A stretch of 64,000 nt of DNA from Rhizobium sp. 11515TR (GCF_002277895.1 NZ_CP022998.1:1221501-1285500), one strand, 5' to 3'. Positions 1 to 8,542 are shown, counted from the first letter of the stretch. Notes: generated by a model from the letters alone, not told the origin. A program made the numbers and translations.

Positions 1-272
1 CGCCGTTCGATCCGCTGGTCGGCGAATTCCGCGTCCACTACGCCGGCTTCTTCGATCCCGGCTTCGGCCATGCCCCGGCCGGTGGTCGCGGCAGCCGCGC
101 GGTGCTGGAAGTGCGCAGCCATGAGGTGCCCTTCATCCTTGAGGACGGCCAGATCGTCGGCCGCCTGATCTACGAACATATGCTGGAACAGCCGAGCAGC
201 CTCTACGGCTCCGGCCTCGGCTCGAACTATCAGGCACAGGGCCTGAAGCTCTCGAAGCACTTCCGGCTGTGA
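1..272 (+). CDS. dCTP deaminase-like protein, C-terminal end (5' truncated by window)
   Basis: An open frame enters from the left edge in frame 3 and ends at TGA 270-272, giving about 90 codons. The visible residues include VGEFRVHYAGFFDPGFG, a G-S-R-A-V-L-E-V-R-S-H-E-V-P-F stretch, and GQIVGRLIYEHM. This pattern matches the C-terminal half of the long 2'-deoxycytidine 5'-triphosphate deaminases of alphaproteobacteria, which hydrolyse dCTP to dUTP for thymidylate synthesis. The family call rests on recognition by eye. The catalytic N-terminal part lies outside the window, so the start and activity cannot be judged. A tRNA gene follows 59 bases downstream. Confidence 0.75.
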   Translation, partial: PFDPLVGEFRVHYAGFFDPGFGHAPAGGRGSRAVLEVRSHEVPFILEDGQIVGRLIYEHMLEQPSSLYGSGLGSNYQAQGLKLSKHFRL

Positions 273-331
273 TCGACACTTGGGCGGCCTTGACAGAGGC
301 CGCCAACTGTTGGACATCTCACGGGTGTCAG

Positions 332-405
332 GCGGGTGTAGCTCAATGGTAGAGCAGCAGCTTCCCAAGCTGAATACGAGGGTTCGATTCCCTTCACCCG
401 CTCCA
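332..405 (+). tRNA. tRNA-Gly (anticodon CCC)
   Basis: The sequence folds as a cloverleaf. The acceptor stem is GCGGGTG/CACCCGC, the D arm GCTC-AATGGTA-GAGC, the anticodon loop TTCCCAA with anticodon CCC, and the T loop TTCGATT. The 3' CCA is encoded (403-405). The outermost anticodon-stem pair is a mismatch; the other stems are good. It would read GGG glycine codons. Confidence 0.95.
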
Positions 406-411
406 AAATCT

Positions 412-1320
412 TCATGCCAGAAGCGATCTTTTCGCTTTCAGCGTTGCCTTTAGCGCCTCGCCAAAGGTCGCAATCGGCCGCGCAAGCCGCCCCGCCGGCG
501 GACGATGCACCAGCCAGTTGACGACTTTGGGGCTGAAATCCGGCGCCTCGACCACTTCGACCAAATCGCGCCAGCGGCTGTCCGCCAATGCCGCCGGCGT
601 CAAGACGCCGATGCCGAGCCCGCGCGCAACCAGCGACATGCGCAGATCGGCGCTCATGGCCTCGACCCCGACGTCGAAGGGCAGGCGCTCGGCTTCGAAG
701 CGATGCTGGATGAAGGCGCGGAAGCCGCAGCCGCTTTGGTTCATGATCCAGGGAAAGCGGGAGAGATCTTCAAGCTTTGGTTCCTTGGGAACGCCCAGCG
801 ACGGCGCCACGACGAGAATGACGGCATGGACTCCGAGCATCTCGCCAACGACATTATCCGGCGGCTGTAATCCCTCCGCCAGGCAGACGGTTGCCGCATC
901 GAGCTGGCTATGAGCGACCTGCTCGATCAGTTGCGGCGACCAGCCGGTGACGATGCGCAGCGTCAATTGCGGAAACTGGTTGCGCAATTCATCGAGCGGG
1001 GCGGATAGGGCGGCTTCGGAAAGATAGGGCATGATCCCGAGACGGAATTCGCCGCCGATCGTACCGCCAGGCGAAACGCCGGCCTTGAGGTCGTCGAGCG
1101 AGCGCAGCACGCGGCGTCCATGCTCATAGGCTTCGCGGCCCGCAGCCGTCGGCTTGAGGGGTTTCGACTGCCGGTCGAGCAGGGCAATGCCGAGACTGTC
1201 TTCCAGGTTCTGTATGCGCCGGGTGATGCCCGGCTGAGTCAGATTGATGCGCGCGGAGGCGGCGACGATCGAACCCGTCTCCACCACGGCCACGAAGGCT
1301 TCCAGGTCAGGAATGTTCAT
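412..1320 (-). CDS. LysR-family transcriptional regulator
   Basis: This 302-residue protein has the LysR layout. An N-terminal winged helix-turn-helix covers about residues 2-60 (IPDLEAFVAVVETGSIVAAS... TQPGITRRIQNLEDSLG). A periplasmic-binding-like effector domain follows (about 90-290). Length and organisation are normal for the family. It is transcribed away from the MFS transporter gene at 1422, with 101 bases between the starts, so it probably controls that transporter and itself. The shared spacer contains AT-rich inverted repeats. No strong Shine-Dalgarno precedes the ATG at 1320. The inducing ligand cannot be deduced. Confidence 0.9.
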   Translation of the reverse strand: MNIPDLEAFVAVVETGSIVAASARINLTQPGITRRIQNLEDSLGIALLDRQSKPLKPTAAGREAYEHGRRVLRSLDDLKAGVSPGGTIGGEFRLGIMPYLSEAALSAPLDELRNQFPQLTLRIVTGWSPQLIEQVAHSQLDAATVCLAEGLQPPDNVVGEMLGVHAVILVVAPSLGVPKEPKLEDLSRFPWIMNQSGCGFRAFIQHRFEAERLPFDVGVEAMSADLRMSLVARGLGIGVLTPAALADSRWRDLVEVVEAPDFSPKVVNWLVHRPPAGRLARPIATFGEALKATLKAKRSLLA

Positions 1321-1329
1321 GCTGAACTC

Positions 1330-1369
1330 GCATAATCATTATTAGTTCATTTCAATTACCGCATTATGC
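1330..1369. promoter_or_regulatory. Candidate LysR operator region between divergent genes
   Basis: The LysR/MFS spacer holds a perfect 5-1-5 inverted repeat, ATAAT-C-ATTAT (1332-1342). It also holds a wider pair, GCATAAT (1330-1336) and ATTATGC (1363-1369), which are reverse complements 26 bases apart. Placement between divergent genes suggests regulator binding. No footprint is known to me. Confidence 0.4.
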
Positions 1370-1421
1370 AACAAGGCGATAAAGATGGCTACCTTTATTA
1401 GGAAAAATTATTGGAGAGACC

Positions 1422-2648
1422 ATGTCGCAAGTTCCCGAATGCATGACGGGCGAGCCGGAGGAAGAGGTTTCCGCAGCAACAACCGCTCCCTCGACCTTGT
1501 TGTTTGCCATCGCGACCGGCGTCATCATTATCAATCTCTTCGCACCCCAGACGCTGGTCGGCATCATCGGCCCATCGCTCGGTTTTTCCGAAAGCGGCGC
1601 CGGCCTGGTGGCCATGGCCTCGCTGCTCGGCTATGCCGCCGGCCTGTTCTTTCTGGTGCCGCTGGCGGATCTCATGGAAAACCGGCAGCTGGTGTTGCGC
1701 ATGCTCCTGTCCGCATTGGTCATGGCCGTTGCCGCCGCCTTCGCGCCGACCGGCTGTAGCCTGTTGATCTTCCTCTTCCTGCTGGGAGCGGCCTGTTCTG
1801 CCATTCAGATCCTCGTGCCGATCGCGGCAGCGATGGCGCCGCCCGAACATCGCGGCCGGGTGATCGGCAATGTCATGAGTGGCGTCATGGTCGGCATTCT
1901 TGTCTCACGCCCTTTGGCGAGCCTGATTGCCGATTTTTGGGGCTGGAGAAGTTTCTATGCCCTGAGCGCCGCGACACTTGCGCTCCTCTCCGCTGTGCTT
2001 GCCTTACGCCTGCCGGAGCGGCGCCCTATGATCAGTGCGAGTTATGGGGCTTTGATCGGTTCGCTCTTCAAGCTTTTGCGGGAGGAGCCGGTGCTGCGGC
2101 TGCGCGCCTTCACGGCGGCCTTGATGATGGCGAGCTTCAGCTTGTTCTGGACCTCCGTCGCCCTGCGCCTGGCGCAGCCGCCATTCTCGCTCGACCAGTC
2201 CGGCATCGCGCTGTTTGCTCTTGTGGGCGCTGGCGGAGCTGCGGCGACCTCTGTCTTCGGCCGTATGGGCGACAGGGGCTGGACGCGGATGGCGACATTG
2301 GCCTCGCATCTGATCGTGCTTGCCGCCATGGCGCTGGCCGCCTGGGTGGGTGGAATACGCTCGGGCGACTCGGTGGCACTATTGGTCCTTCTGGGCGCCA
2401 GCGCAGTCTTGCTCGATGTCGGCGTCACCGGCGATCAGACCTTGGGTCGCCGTGCCGTCAATCTCCTGAAGCCTGAGGCGCGCGGGCGCATCAATGGTCT
2501 GTTCGTCGGCATCTTCTTCCTCGGCGGCGCTCTCGGATCGGCGCTTGCTGGCACGGCATGGGACTTCGGCGGCTGGGTTGCCGTCTGTGCAGGGGCCGCG
2601 GGCTTCGGCGTGATTGCGTTGATCACAGGCCTTGCCGCGCGCATCTGA
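1422..2648 (+). CDS. MFS transporter
   Basis: The 408-residue protein is almost entirely hydrophobic and shows about 12 membrane segments. The first begins near residue 26 (LLFAIATGVIIINLFAPQTLVG). A charged central loop lies near 195-215 (LRLPERRPMISASYG). A loop with EHRGRVIGNVMSG (about residue 144) and another with KPEARGRINGLF (about 347) resemble the repeated cytoplasmic MFS signature loops. Length is typical of a drug or metabolite exporter. The ATG at 1422 has a GGAGAG Shine-Dalgarno 5 bases upstream. The divergent LysR gene is the likely regulator. The substrate is unknown. Confidence 0.88.
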   Translation: MSQVPECMTGEPEEEVSAATTAPSTLLFAIATGVIIINLFAPQTLVGIIGPSLGFSESGAGLVAMASLLGYAAGLFFLVPLADLMENRQLVLRMLLSALVMAVAAAFAPTGCSLLIFLFLLGAACSAIQILVPIAAAMAPPEHRGRVIGNVMSGVMVGILVSRPLASLIADFWGWRSFYALSAATLALLSAVLALRLPERRPMISASYGALIGSLFKLLREEPVLRLRAFTAALMMASFSLFWTSVALRLAQPPFSLDQSGIALFALVGAGGAAATSVFGRMGDRGWTRMATLASHLIVLAAMALAAWVGGIRSGDSVALLVLLGASAVLLDVGVTGDQTLGRRAVNLLKPEARGRINGLFVGIFFLGGALGSALAGTAWDFGGWVAVCAGAAGFGVIALITGLAARI

Positions 2649-2766
2649 ACAGCACAGGCAACGGGACCGCACTTGTGAATGCACTGCCGCGTCGCCATCT
2701 GTAGATCATTCAGGCGGGCGTCAGACAAGCGTGTAAGAACGGGCGCTCCTTGTCAGGAGCGTCGGA

Positions 2767-3342
2767 ATGCGTGGAATAGCATGGTTTTACAGGTTGAGAG
2801 CACTCTTTCGGAGCGGTGCGCTGAAGATCGCCCGCAGCACGAAAGTACCTCTCGGCACCAGGATCATCTGGCGGCGCGGCGACGTTCGCATCGGTGAGAG
2901 GGTACATTTCCGTAAGGGCGTCGTCATCGATGCACAGGAAGGTAGCATCGAGATCGGCAATCACGTCTCCTTCAACGATTACAGCATCCTGCTGGGCCGC
3001 GGCGGGATCGTCATAGGCAATGATGTGCGCATCGCCGCGCATGCGATGATCGTTTCCTTCGATCACAATTTCGATGATGTTTCCCGCCCAATTCGCCTTC
3101 AGGGCGTGACGAAGAAGCCCATCGTCATCGAAGACGATGTCTGGATCGGAGCAGGCGCCAAGATTCTCGGCGGCGCCCATATTTCCAAAGGATGCGTCAT
3201 CGGTGCGAATGCCGTCGTCAAGGGCCGGACCAAGCCCTATGGCATCTATGTCGGTGCTCCGGCACGGCTGTTGAAACGGCGCGGAGAAGCCGAAGGCAAC
3301 AGGTCCGGCAATATCGGGCTGTTCGCCCTCCCGAGAAAATAG
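2767..3342 (+). CDS. Left-handed beta-helix (hexapeptide-repeat) acyltransferase
   Basis: A 191-residue protein. Isoleucine/valine-rich hexapeptide repeats run from about residue 37 to 165 (VRIGERVHFRKGVVI, IEIGNHVSFNDY, IVIGNDVRIAAHAMI, IVIEDDVWIGAGAKILGGAHISKGCVIGANAVV). They end in the usual YVGAPARLLKRR tail. SFDHNF (about residue 98) contains the conserved His of LbH acetyltransferases. Such enzymes acetylate sugars or polysaccharide precursors in the cytoplasm, often for surface-glycan synthesis. AGGAG sits about 8 bases before the ATG. No glycan genes adjoin it, so the acceptor is unknown. It converges with the chemoreceptor gene. Confidence 0.85.
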   Translation: MRGIAWFYRLRALFRSGALKIARSTKVPLGTRIIWRRGDVRIGERVHFRKGVVIDAQEGSIEIGNHVSFNDYSILLGRGGIVIGNDVRIAAHAMIVSFDHNFDDVSRPIRLQGVTKKPIVIEDDVWIGAGAKILGGAHISKGCVIGANAVVKGRTKPYGIYVGAPARLLKRRGEAEGNRSGNIGLFALPRK

Positions 3343-3371
3343 GGGGGCGCCGCGATCGCGCCGGCCGGACC

Positions 3372-5378
3372 TTAGAATTCCGTCCAGTCCGCATCCTTGT
3401 TCGTTGTCGCCGTCTGTGTGGCGCCGAAGGCGCTCAGCAGCTTCTGACCGAGGGCGCGCGCTGGGGAAGCGGCCGGTCGCACCTTGGCATCATCAACGGC
3501 CCGGATGCGCGGAGTTGCAGCCGGCGGGGCTGTCGGTCGAGGCGCCGGCCTCGGCGCTGAGTTGGCGGCAGGTTTCGTCGAGATGCGCATGGCATCGCTA
3601 CCATCCGTGCGAAACTGAGCAAGAAGATTGGACAGGGAGGCCGCTTCGGTCGCAAGGCTATGGCTCGCCGCCGTGCTCTCCTCGACCATGGCGGCATTCT
3701 GTTGCGTGCCGTGATCCATGGTGTTGACGGCCGTATTGATCTCCTGCAGGCCAGCCGACTGCTCGCGGGAAGCCTCGGCGATCGCATGCACATGCCGGCT
3801 GATTTCCTGCACCCCCGAGACGATGGCATCGAGCGCTTTGCCGGTTTCGCTGACCAGGCCGACGCCGGTACGGACATGCCTTTCGGAAGCGCCGATGAGG
3901 TCCTTGATTTCCTTGGCGGCATGGGCGGAGCGCTGCGCAAGCTCGCGCACTTCCTGGGCAACGACGGCAAAGCCCTTGCCTGCCTCGCCGGCGCGGGCGG
4001 CTTCGACACCGGCATTCAATGCGAGAAGATTGGTCTGAAAGGCGATATCGTCGATGACGCCAATGATATTGCTGATCTCCCCTGACGATTTCTCGATCTG
4101 TTGCATGGCGCCGATCGCATTGCGGACGATCTCGCCGGAGCGTTCCGCGTCGCTGCGTGTATGGGAGGCAAGCTGGCTTGCCTCCTGCGTGCGCTTGGCG
4201 GCGTCCTTGACGGTGGTGGTGATCTGCTCCAGAGCAGCGGCGGTTTCCTCGACGGAAGCGGCCTGCTGTTCGGTGCGCTTGGAAAGCTCGTCTGCCGCCG
4301 AGCGGATTTCGTCCGCACCGGCGCTGATGGCGCGGGCATTGGAGCCGATGGCCTGCATGGTTCCGTTGAGCCTGCTGAGCGAGTTGTTGAAGTCCTGCCG
4401 CAACTGGTCAAGCTGTGCGGCGAACTGGACGTCGATCTGTGTAACGAGATCGCCTTCTGCAAGGCGCTTCAAGCCGTCGCCAACAGCCTGAACGGCTTGC
4501 TGAAGCTGTGCCGCCTCGGCCGCCTGCCTGGTTTCGCGCTGTGCCCGCTCGCTGTCGATGAGGGTACGATCCGCCTCGGCCTGCGCTTCGAGGCGAGACC
4601 GCTCGACGGCATTGTCACGGAACACGGCGACGGCGGATGCCATCTGTCCGATCTCGTCACGCCGCTCGCGGCCCTCGATCTCGCTTGCCGTATCACCATG
4701 CGCAAGCGTCGTCATGCGCCGATGCAGCCGCATCAGCGGCGTGGCGATGCTCTTCTGCGCGACATACATGCCGAGGAGGATGGCGAGCACGATGAGGCCG
4801 CCGAGAGCGATGAGCGTAGTGTTGACGGAACGGTTGAGGTGAACTGACAAGCTGTCGGCACCGTTATTCATCTGATTTGTCAGCGCTTCGTCGTTGACCT
4901 GTATGCTGGCAATGAGGCTGGGCAGTTTTTGGTTGACCAGCATCAGGGTCGCTTCGGCGCCCTTCAGGTCGCCATTCTTGCGCTGGTCGATGGTCTTTTC
5001 GGTGAGCCCTTGCACTTCGTCGAGGCGAGCAAGAATTTCATCGATCGATGGCTTTGCCGTGGGAACGAGATTTTCCGCATGGGCTAGCCTCTGCTTGGCT
5101 TCGCCGAAATAGCTGCTGCCCGCCGCAACCGCCTTGTAGGCGTCACTGCCGGGATCGAAATTCAGCATCAGGCTTGCTTGCAGCACGGAAGCGAGAGAGG
5201 CAGCACTCGCGCGCGCAGCTTCGCTCGCTGCGGCGGCCTCATTGTCGAGGAAGGCGCTGTAAGCCCGATCCGCCTTGTGGAATTCGCTGGCGATCAGCAG
5301 CAGACCGAAAAAGGAAATGATGCCAAGAAACAGGATCACGGCAAGCATCTTGGTTTTGATTTTCAAGTTCCTGAACAT
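3372..5378 (-). CDS. Membrane methyl-accepting chemotaxis protein with C-terminal DWTEF tether
   Basis: This 668-residue receptor has a first membrane segment at about 11-31. A roughly 155-residue periplasmic helical sensor domain follows, then a second membrane segment at about 188-207. A HAMP domain sits at about 208-262, with a second HAMP-like linker near 295-345. The methyl-accepting signalling helices carry the canonical hairpin tip, where [20 protein letters not shown] leads into [21 protein letters not shown] proline/alanine-rich flexible linker (about 598-655) ends in the last residues D-W-T-E-F. This matches the xWxxF type of pentapeptide that tethers CheR and CheB to receptors such as E. 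coli Tsr (NWETF). It probably feeds the CheA/CheW system encoded at 58-64 kb. The ligand is unknown. Confidence 0.95.
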   Translation of the reverse strand: MFRNLKIKTKMLAVILFLGIISFFGLLLIASEFHKADRAYSAFLDNEAAAASEAARASAASLASVLQASLMLNFDPGSDAYKAVAAGSSYFGEAKQRLAHAENLVPTAKPSIDEILARLDEVQGLTEKTIDQRKNGDLKGAEATLMLVNQKLPSLIASIQVNDEALTNQMNNGADSLSVHLNRSVNTTLIALGGLIVLAILLGMYVAQKSIATPLMRLHRRMTTLAHGDTASEIEGRERRDEIGQMASAVAVFRDNAVERSRLEAQAEADRTLIDSERAQRETRQAAEAAQLQQAVQAVGDGLKRLAEGDLVTQIDVQFAAQLDQLRQDFNNSLSRLNGTMQAIGSNARAISAGADEIRSAADELSKRTEQQAASVEETAAALEQITTTVKDAAKRTQEASQLASHTRSDAERSGEIVRNAIGAMQQIEKSSGEISNIIGVIDDIAFQTNLLALNAGVEAARAGEAGKGFAVVAQEVRELAQRSAHAAKEIKDLIGASERHVRTGVGLVSETGKALDAIVSGVQEISRHVHAIAEASREQSAGLQEINTAVNTMDHGTQQNAAMVEESTAASHSLATEAASLSNLLAQFRTDGSDAMRISTKPAANSAPRPAPRPTAPPAATPRIRAVDDAKVRPAASPARALGQKLLSAFGATQTATTNKDADWTEF

Positions 5379-5632
5379 GGCGGTCCGCCTGCGAATGCCG
5401 TGCCTCCTTCAGAATGAGGCCGAGAACTCGCTCGCTCGTCTTGTGTGGGGAGGGGCCTGTCTGATGTGCACGGGTGAAGCCGAGTCTACGTGATACCTTG
5501 CCAAGAAGGCCCAGACGACCTGCGTCATGCGATCGGCTTGGAGCCGATGTCGTCGATGGCGACGAGTACAATCAACAGAGCTTAATCGACTGCTAACGGC
5601 GCAGGCTGCCGGGTGGAATTCCCCCATTAATT

Positions 5633-5656
5633 TTGCACATGTTCAAAACAGTGCAA
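5633..5656. promoter_or_regulatory. Inverted repeat upstream of the solute-binding protein gene
   Basis: TTGCAC (5633-5638) and GTGCAA (5651-5656) form a perfect inverted repeat with a 12-base spacer. It lies in the 426-base gap between the chemoreceptor gene and the binding-protein start at 5805. It may be a regulator site. Apart from this I see nothing else recognisable in the gap. Confidence 0.3.
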
Positions 5657-5804
5657 CCGGCCGATGTGGTCGACCTCCGCCACTCGTCCTGCAGCCGCGA
5701 GTGCCGCCATTGCATGGCGCGATATTCCCCCTGCGGCATGACTCTGCTACATCGGATTCATGAACCAGAAATGTGCATCCACGACCGGAGGCCGGATCAA
5801 GACC

Positions 5805-6680
5805 ATGCGTGTTTGCCTTTCGTCGACGATGTCAGTCGCCCGGCTTCTGGCGCGTGCGGTATTGATCGTCACCTCCTGCGCCTTGCCGCTGGCCGCCCAG
5901 GAGACGAAGCCGCAGAGCCTTCCGATCCTGTTCGATGCGCGTGAGCGCCTTCCGAAGCCGGATCTGTCCTCGCTGGTCAGACTGCGGTTCCTGACGTCGA
6001 TCGACTTTCCGCCCTTCAATTTTCTCGATCAGAACGGCAAGCTCACGGGCTTCCATGTCGAGCTTGCGCGCAAGATCTGCGACGAGCTGGCAATAGCGGA
6101 CAAATGCCAGATCCAGGCCTTACCCTTCGGCGAATTGCAGGGTGCGCTTGCCGCTTCGCAGGGCGATGCCGTCATCGCCGGCGTTGCAGTCACGCCCGAA
6201 CTGCGCAAGACCTTTGCCTTTTCACGGCCGTTCCTGATGTTGCCGGCCCGTTTCGTGCGCAATCTCAAGGCGCCGATCGGCGGCACGGCAGCTGCCTCGC
6301 TCTCGGGACATCCGGTCGGCGTCGTCAAGGGCACGGTGCATGAGGCAATGCTGACGGCCTTCTTCCCGGCGATCAAGCCGGTGCCGTTCGATGACAAGGA
6401 TGGGCTTCTGGCCGCCGTCAAGGACGGCAAGGTCGATGCGGCATTTGCCGATGGCCTGCAGCTTTCCTTCTGGGTCTCGTCGCCGGCGGCGGAAAAATGC
6501 TGCGCTCTGTTTGACGGTCCCTACCTGTCGCAGCAATTTCTCGGCGAAGGCATGACCATCATGCTGCGTCAGCAGGATGCCGATCTGACGGCCGCGATCA
6601 ACCACGCGCTTGCTACTCTTTCGCGCGATGGCAGGCTGCAGGAAATCTATTTGCGCTATTTCCCTTACGGGCTTTACTGA
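5805..6680 (+). CDS. Periplasmic amino-acid-type solute-binding protein (SBP_bac_3)
   Basis: From the ATG at 5805 the product is 291 residues. It begins with a signal peptide (MSVARLLARAVLIVTSCALPLAAQ, cleaved near AAQ-E). The mature part shows the family-3 binding-protein pattern: LRFLTSIDFPPFNFLDQNGKLTGFHVELARKIC, then DAVIAGVAVTPELRKTFAFSRPFLMLPARFV, GHPVGVVKGTVHEAML, and a C-terminal NHALATLSRDGRLQEIYLRYFP. These proteins capture polar amino acids for ABC importers. I chose 5805 over the upstream in-frame ATG at 5760 because GGAG and GGA lie about 8-14 bases before it. No permease or ATPase gene is adjacent, so this is an orphan binding protein that may serve a distant importer or a sensor. 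Confidence 0.85.
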   Translation: MRVCLSSTMSVARLLARAVLIVTSCALPLAAQETKPQSLPILFDARERLPKPDLSSLVRLRFLTSIDFPPFNFLDQNGKLTGFHVELARKICDELAIADKCQIQALPFGELQGALAASQGDAVIAGVAVTPELRKTFAFSRPFLMLPARFVRNLKAPIGGTAAASLSGHPVGVVKGTVHEAMLTAFFPAIKPVPFDDKDGLLAAVKDGKVDAAFADGLQLSFWVSSPAAEKCCALFDGPYLSQQFLGEGMTIMLRQQDADLTAAINHALATLSRDGRLQEIYLRYFPYGLY

Positions 6681-6704
6681 TTAGCGCAATTTCGGGAAAA
6701 GCCT

Positions 6705-7118
6705 CTAGGCCTTGCGATAGCGGGCGATCGCGCTGCGTTCGATGGCCGCACAGGTCAGCTTGTCGAGGCCGAGACGGTCGCGAAGCAGGCTGAGCAGGCG
6801 CAATTCCTCGGCCTTGACCGACAGGTCGGCCGAAGCGACTTCGACGGCAAGGGCGTAGGCCGTGTCGTAGAGACGGGCGGGAAGCGTATCGCGTACGGTT
6901 TCGAGCACGATGTCCAGCCCCTCATTGCTGGCCAGAAGCTTGGCGCAATCGCGGGAGACGGAAATCAGCTTCTCGTCGTCGAATCCCTTGAAGACCGGCA
7001 GGGCGTGAATGAGTTCTCCGATACGGCTGAGCTCCCGGTCGTTCATCGTGCGATCGACGGCCGAGGCCAGTACCATGACGTAGATCAGGGCCTCGTGAGC
7101 AGAAAGCGGCTTGTTCAT
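6705..7118 (-). CDS. TerB-like (tellurite resistance B family) protein
   Basis: A 137-residue, mostly helical, soluble protein. The pattern of acidic motifs (YVMVLASAVDRTMNDRELSRIGEL near the N-terminus, YALAVEVASADLSVKAEELRLLSLLRDRLGL near the C-terminus) resembles the internally duplicated TerB fold, whose acidic residues bind metal. The function in rhizobia is not established. The open frame extends upstream to 7259, but that extension runs into a dispersed palindrome. I therefore start at ATG 7118, which has AAAGGAC about 10 bases upstream and begins MNKPLSAHEALIYVMVLAS. Confidence 0.75.
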   Translation of the reverse strand: MNKPLSAHEALIYVMVLASAVDRTMNDRELSRIGELIHALPVFKGFDDEKLISVSRDCAKLLASNEGLDIVLETVRDTLPARLYDTAYALAVEVASADLSVKAEELRLLSLLRDRLGLDKLTCAAIERSAIARYRKA

Positions 7119-7181
7119 GACAGGCGAAGTCCTTTGAATTTGGCAAGCTGAAAAGTCGCGCGTCTCATGGCAAAAGTTACT

Positions 7182-7280
7182 GCATAATTCCTTAGATCGG
7201 AATCGATTTAAGGAATTATGCGGCGGATTAAAAGTGCTACAGCGGCCTTTGCGCGTCATATGTGACGCATGGCTGCAGTG
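7182..7280. repeat. Intergenic palindromic element: 40-bp dyad plus hairpin
   Basis: Two structures lie side by side. The first has perfect 13-base arms, GCATAATTCCTTA (7182-7194) and TAAGGAATTATGC (7209-7221). Inside them ATCG (7196-7199) and CGAT (7204-7207) keep the same symmetry axis. The second is a hairpin, GCGTCA-TATG-TGACGC (7253-7268), enclosed by CTACAGC (7237-7243) and GCTGCAG (7272-7278). It sits just downstream of the minus-strand nuclease-like gene and could act as its terminator. From memory, similar sequence recurs between genes in Rhizobium genomes; I could not check this. Confidence 0.65.
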
Positions 7281-7294
7281 GCGAAAGCAAGGCG

Positions 7295-8527
7295 TCAGAT
7301 CGGATTGAGCGGGTTTTCCTTGGGCAAGGCCGGTCCGAGCGTCGATTTTCCATTCTTGCGTGGATCGTCGCCATACATGCCGCGCTTCTTCTGCTTGGCC
7401 TCGTCAACGAGCGATGCGAGCGGCGAGCCCGGCTCCGGATCCGCCCAACCGAAGCGCACCAGCCAGGAACTGAGATCGACCCGGACATAGCGGCAGGCGC
7501 CCTTGACGGTGCCTTTCCAGTTGGCATCGGGCACATCGCAATCGATCGAGCGGCCACGCAGATACATGCGGAATGCCGTGCGCGCGGCCTGGCCGCAGGG
7601 CCAGTCCTTCCCGCTCGGGCCGGTGCACATCCGGTTGACATCGGTCGGAACGATCCCGGTGAGCTGTACGCTCCTACCGGTGATGGTCAATATGCCGGCC
7701 TGATCCGAGAAAGGGCGGACGAGTTCGATCGTCGTCGTCTGTTCCTGCGGCGGCTTGGACGCGGGATCAATCGCTGCCTGTTCGGATTGAGGCGCCGGCT
7801 GAGCCTGCTGCCGCGGCAATTCCGGCGGCAGGGTTCGATGTTCAGCCGCAGCCGTCTCCCTGTCGATCTGGTCGGCCGGTATCCGGTTATCCGCAATGGG
7901 ATCGGTCTTGGCAGGGTCGTTAGACCCAGTCTCCGATGAAGCGGCTACCGCCTTGCCGGGCGTGTTTTCGCTTGACCGCTGGGCCTGGGACGTGGCGGCG
8001 TCCTTGCTGCTCGCCGTCTCTGTCACAGGCGGCAGCTTTTGCGTTTCTTCTGGCTTCGTCGACATGTCGTTCGAACGTGCAGGATCGGTCGGAATCTTGT
8101 CGTCCTGTTGCGTCACCGGTTGCGCTGCCGCCGCCATGGCAGCGGCGGACAGCTCGGGACTGCTGTCGGAGCTGCTTGTCGATGGGGACGCTGTGGCGAG
8201 GATCGTTGCCTTATCCTTCGTTGCTTGCTTGGCCGAGCCGGCGGCTTGCGCTACCGGTTGGTCTTCCGACTGCGCCCGACCTGAATTTGCGTCGTTCTGC
8301 TTCGTGGTCCCGGCTGGCTTGGGTGCCCCGATAGCTTCTGGTGGTGTGGTGCCGGCCGTGGCGGTCTCGCCCGGCGCAGTTGCAGCCGGCTTGCTTTGAG
8401 CTGTCGTGTCGCTATGGCCTCGGTGGGGCAGGCTGAAACCACGCTCGCTGACCTGAATCGCGACGAGGGTCAACCAAGAACCGACGATCGCGCCTGCCGC
8501 ACCTGCAAGCCAAATGTTACGACGCAT
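7295..8527 (-). CDS. Membrane-anchored thermonuclease (SNase)-like protein
   Basis: A 410-residue protein. It begins with one membrane segment (IWLAGAAGAIVGSWLTLVAIQV, about 4-25). A long low-complexity linker rich in A, T, S, P, E and Q follows (about 30-275). The C-terminal globular part is about 130 residues: ITGRSVQLTGIVPTDV, GQAARTAFRMYLRGRSIDCDV, GACRYVRVDLSSWLVRFGWA and a final ASLVDEAKQKKRGMYG. That order resembles the staphylococcal-nuclease fold seen in rhizobial thermonuclease-family and ExoI-like proteins. The catalytic Arg/Glu set is not clearly recognisable, so it may be a non-catalytic variant. The gene starts 15 bases after the S24 repressor gene and is very likely co-transcribed with it. 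Confidence 0.7.
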   Translation of the reverse strand: MRRNIWLAGAAGAIVGSWLTLVAIQVSERGFSLPHRGHSDTTAQSKPAATAPGETATAGTTPPEAIGAPKPAGTTKQNDANSGRAQSEDQPVAQAAGSAKQATKDKATILATASPSTSSSDSSPELSAAAMAAAAQPVTQQDDKIPTDPARSNDMSTKPEETQKLPPVTETASSKDAATSQAQRSSENTPGKAVAASSETGSNDPAKTDPIADNRIPADQIDRETAAAEHRTLPPELPRQQAQPAPQSEQAAIDPASKPPQEQTTTIELVRPFSDQAGILTITGRSVQLTGIVPTDVNRMCTGPSGKDWPCGQAARTAFRMYLRGRSIDCDVPDANWKGTVKGACRYVRVDLSSWLVRFGWADPEPGSPLASLVDEAKQKKRGMYGDDPRKNGKSTLGPALPKENPLNPI

Positions 8528-8542
8528 AACGAGAAAACTTTC

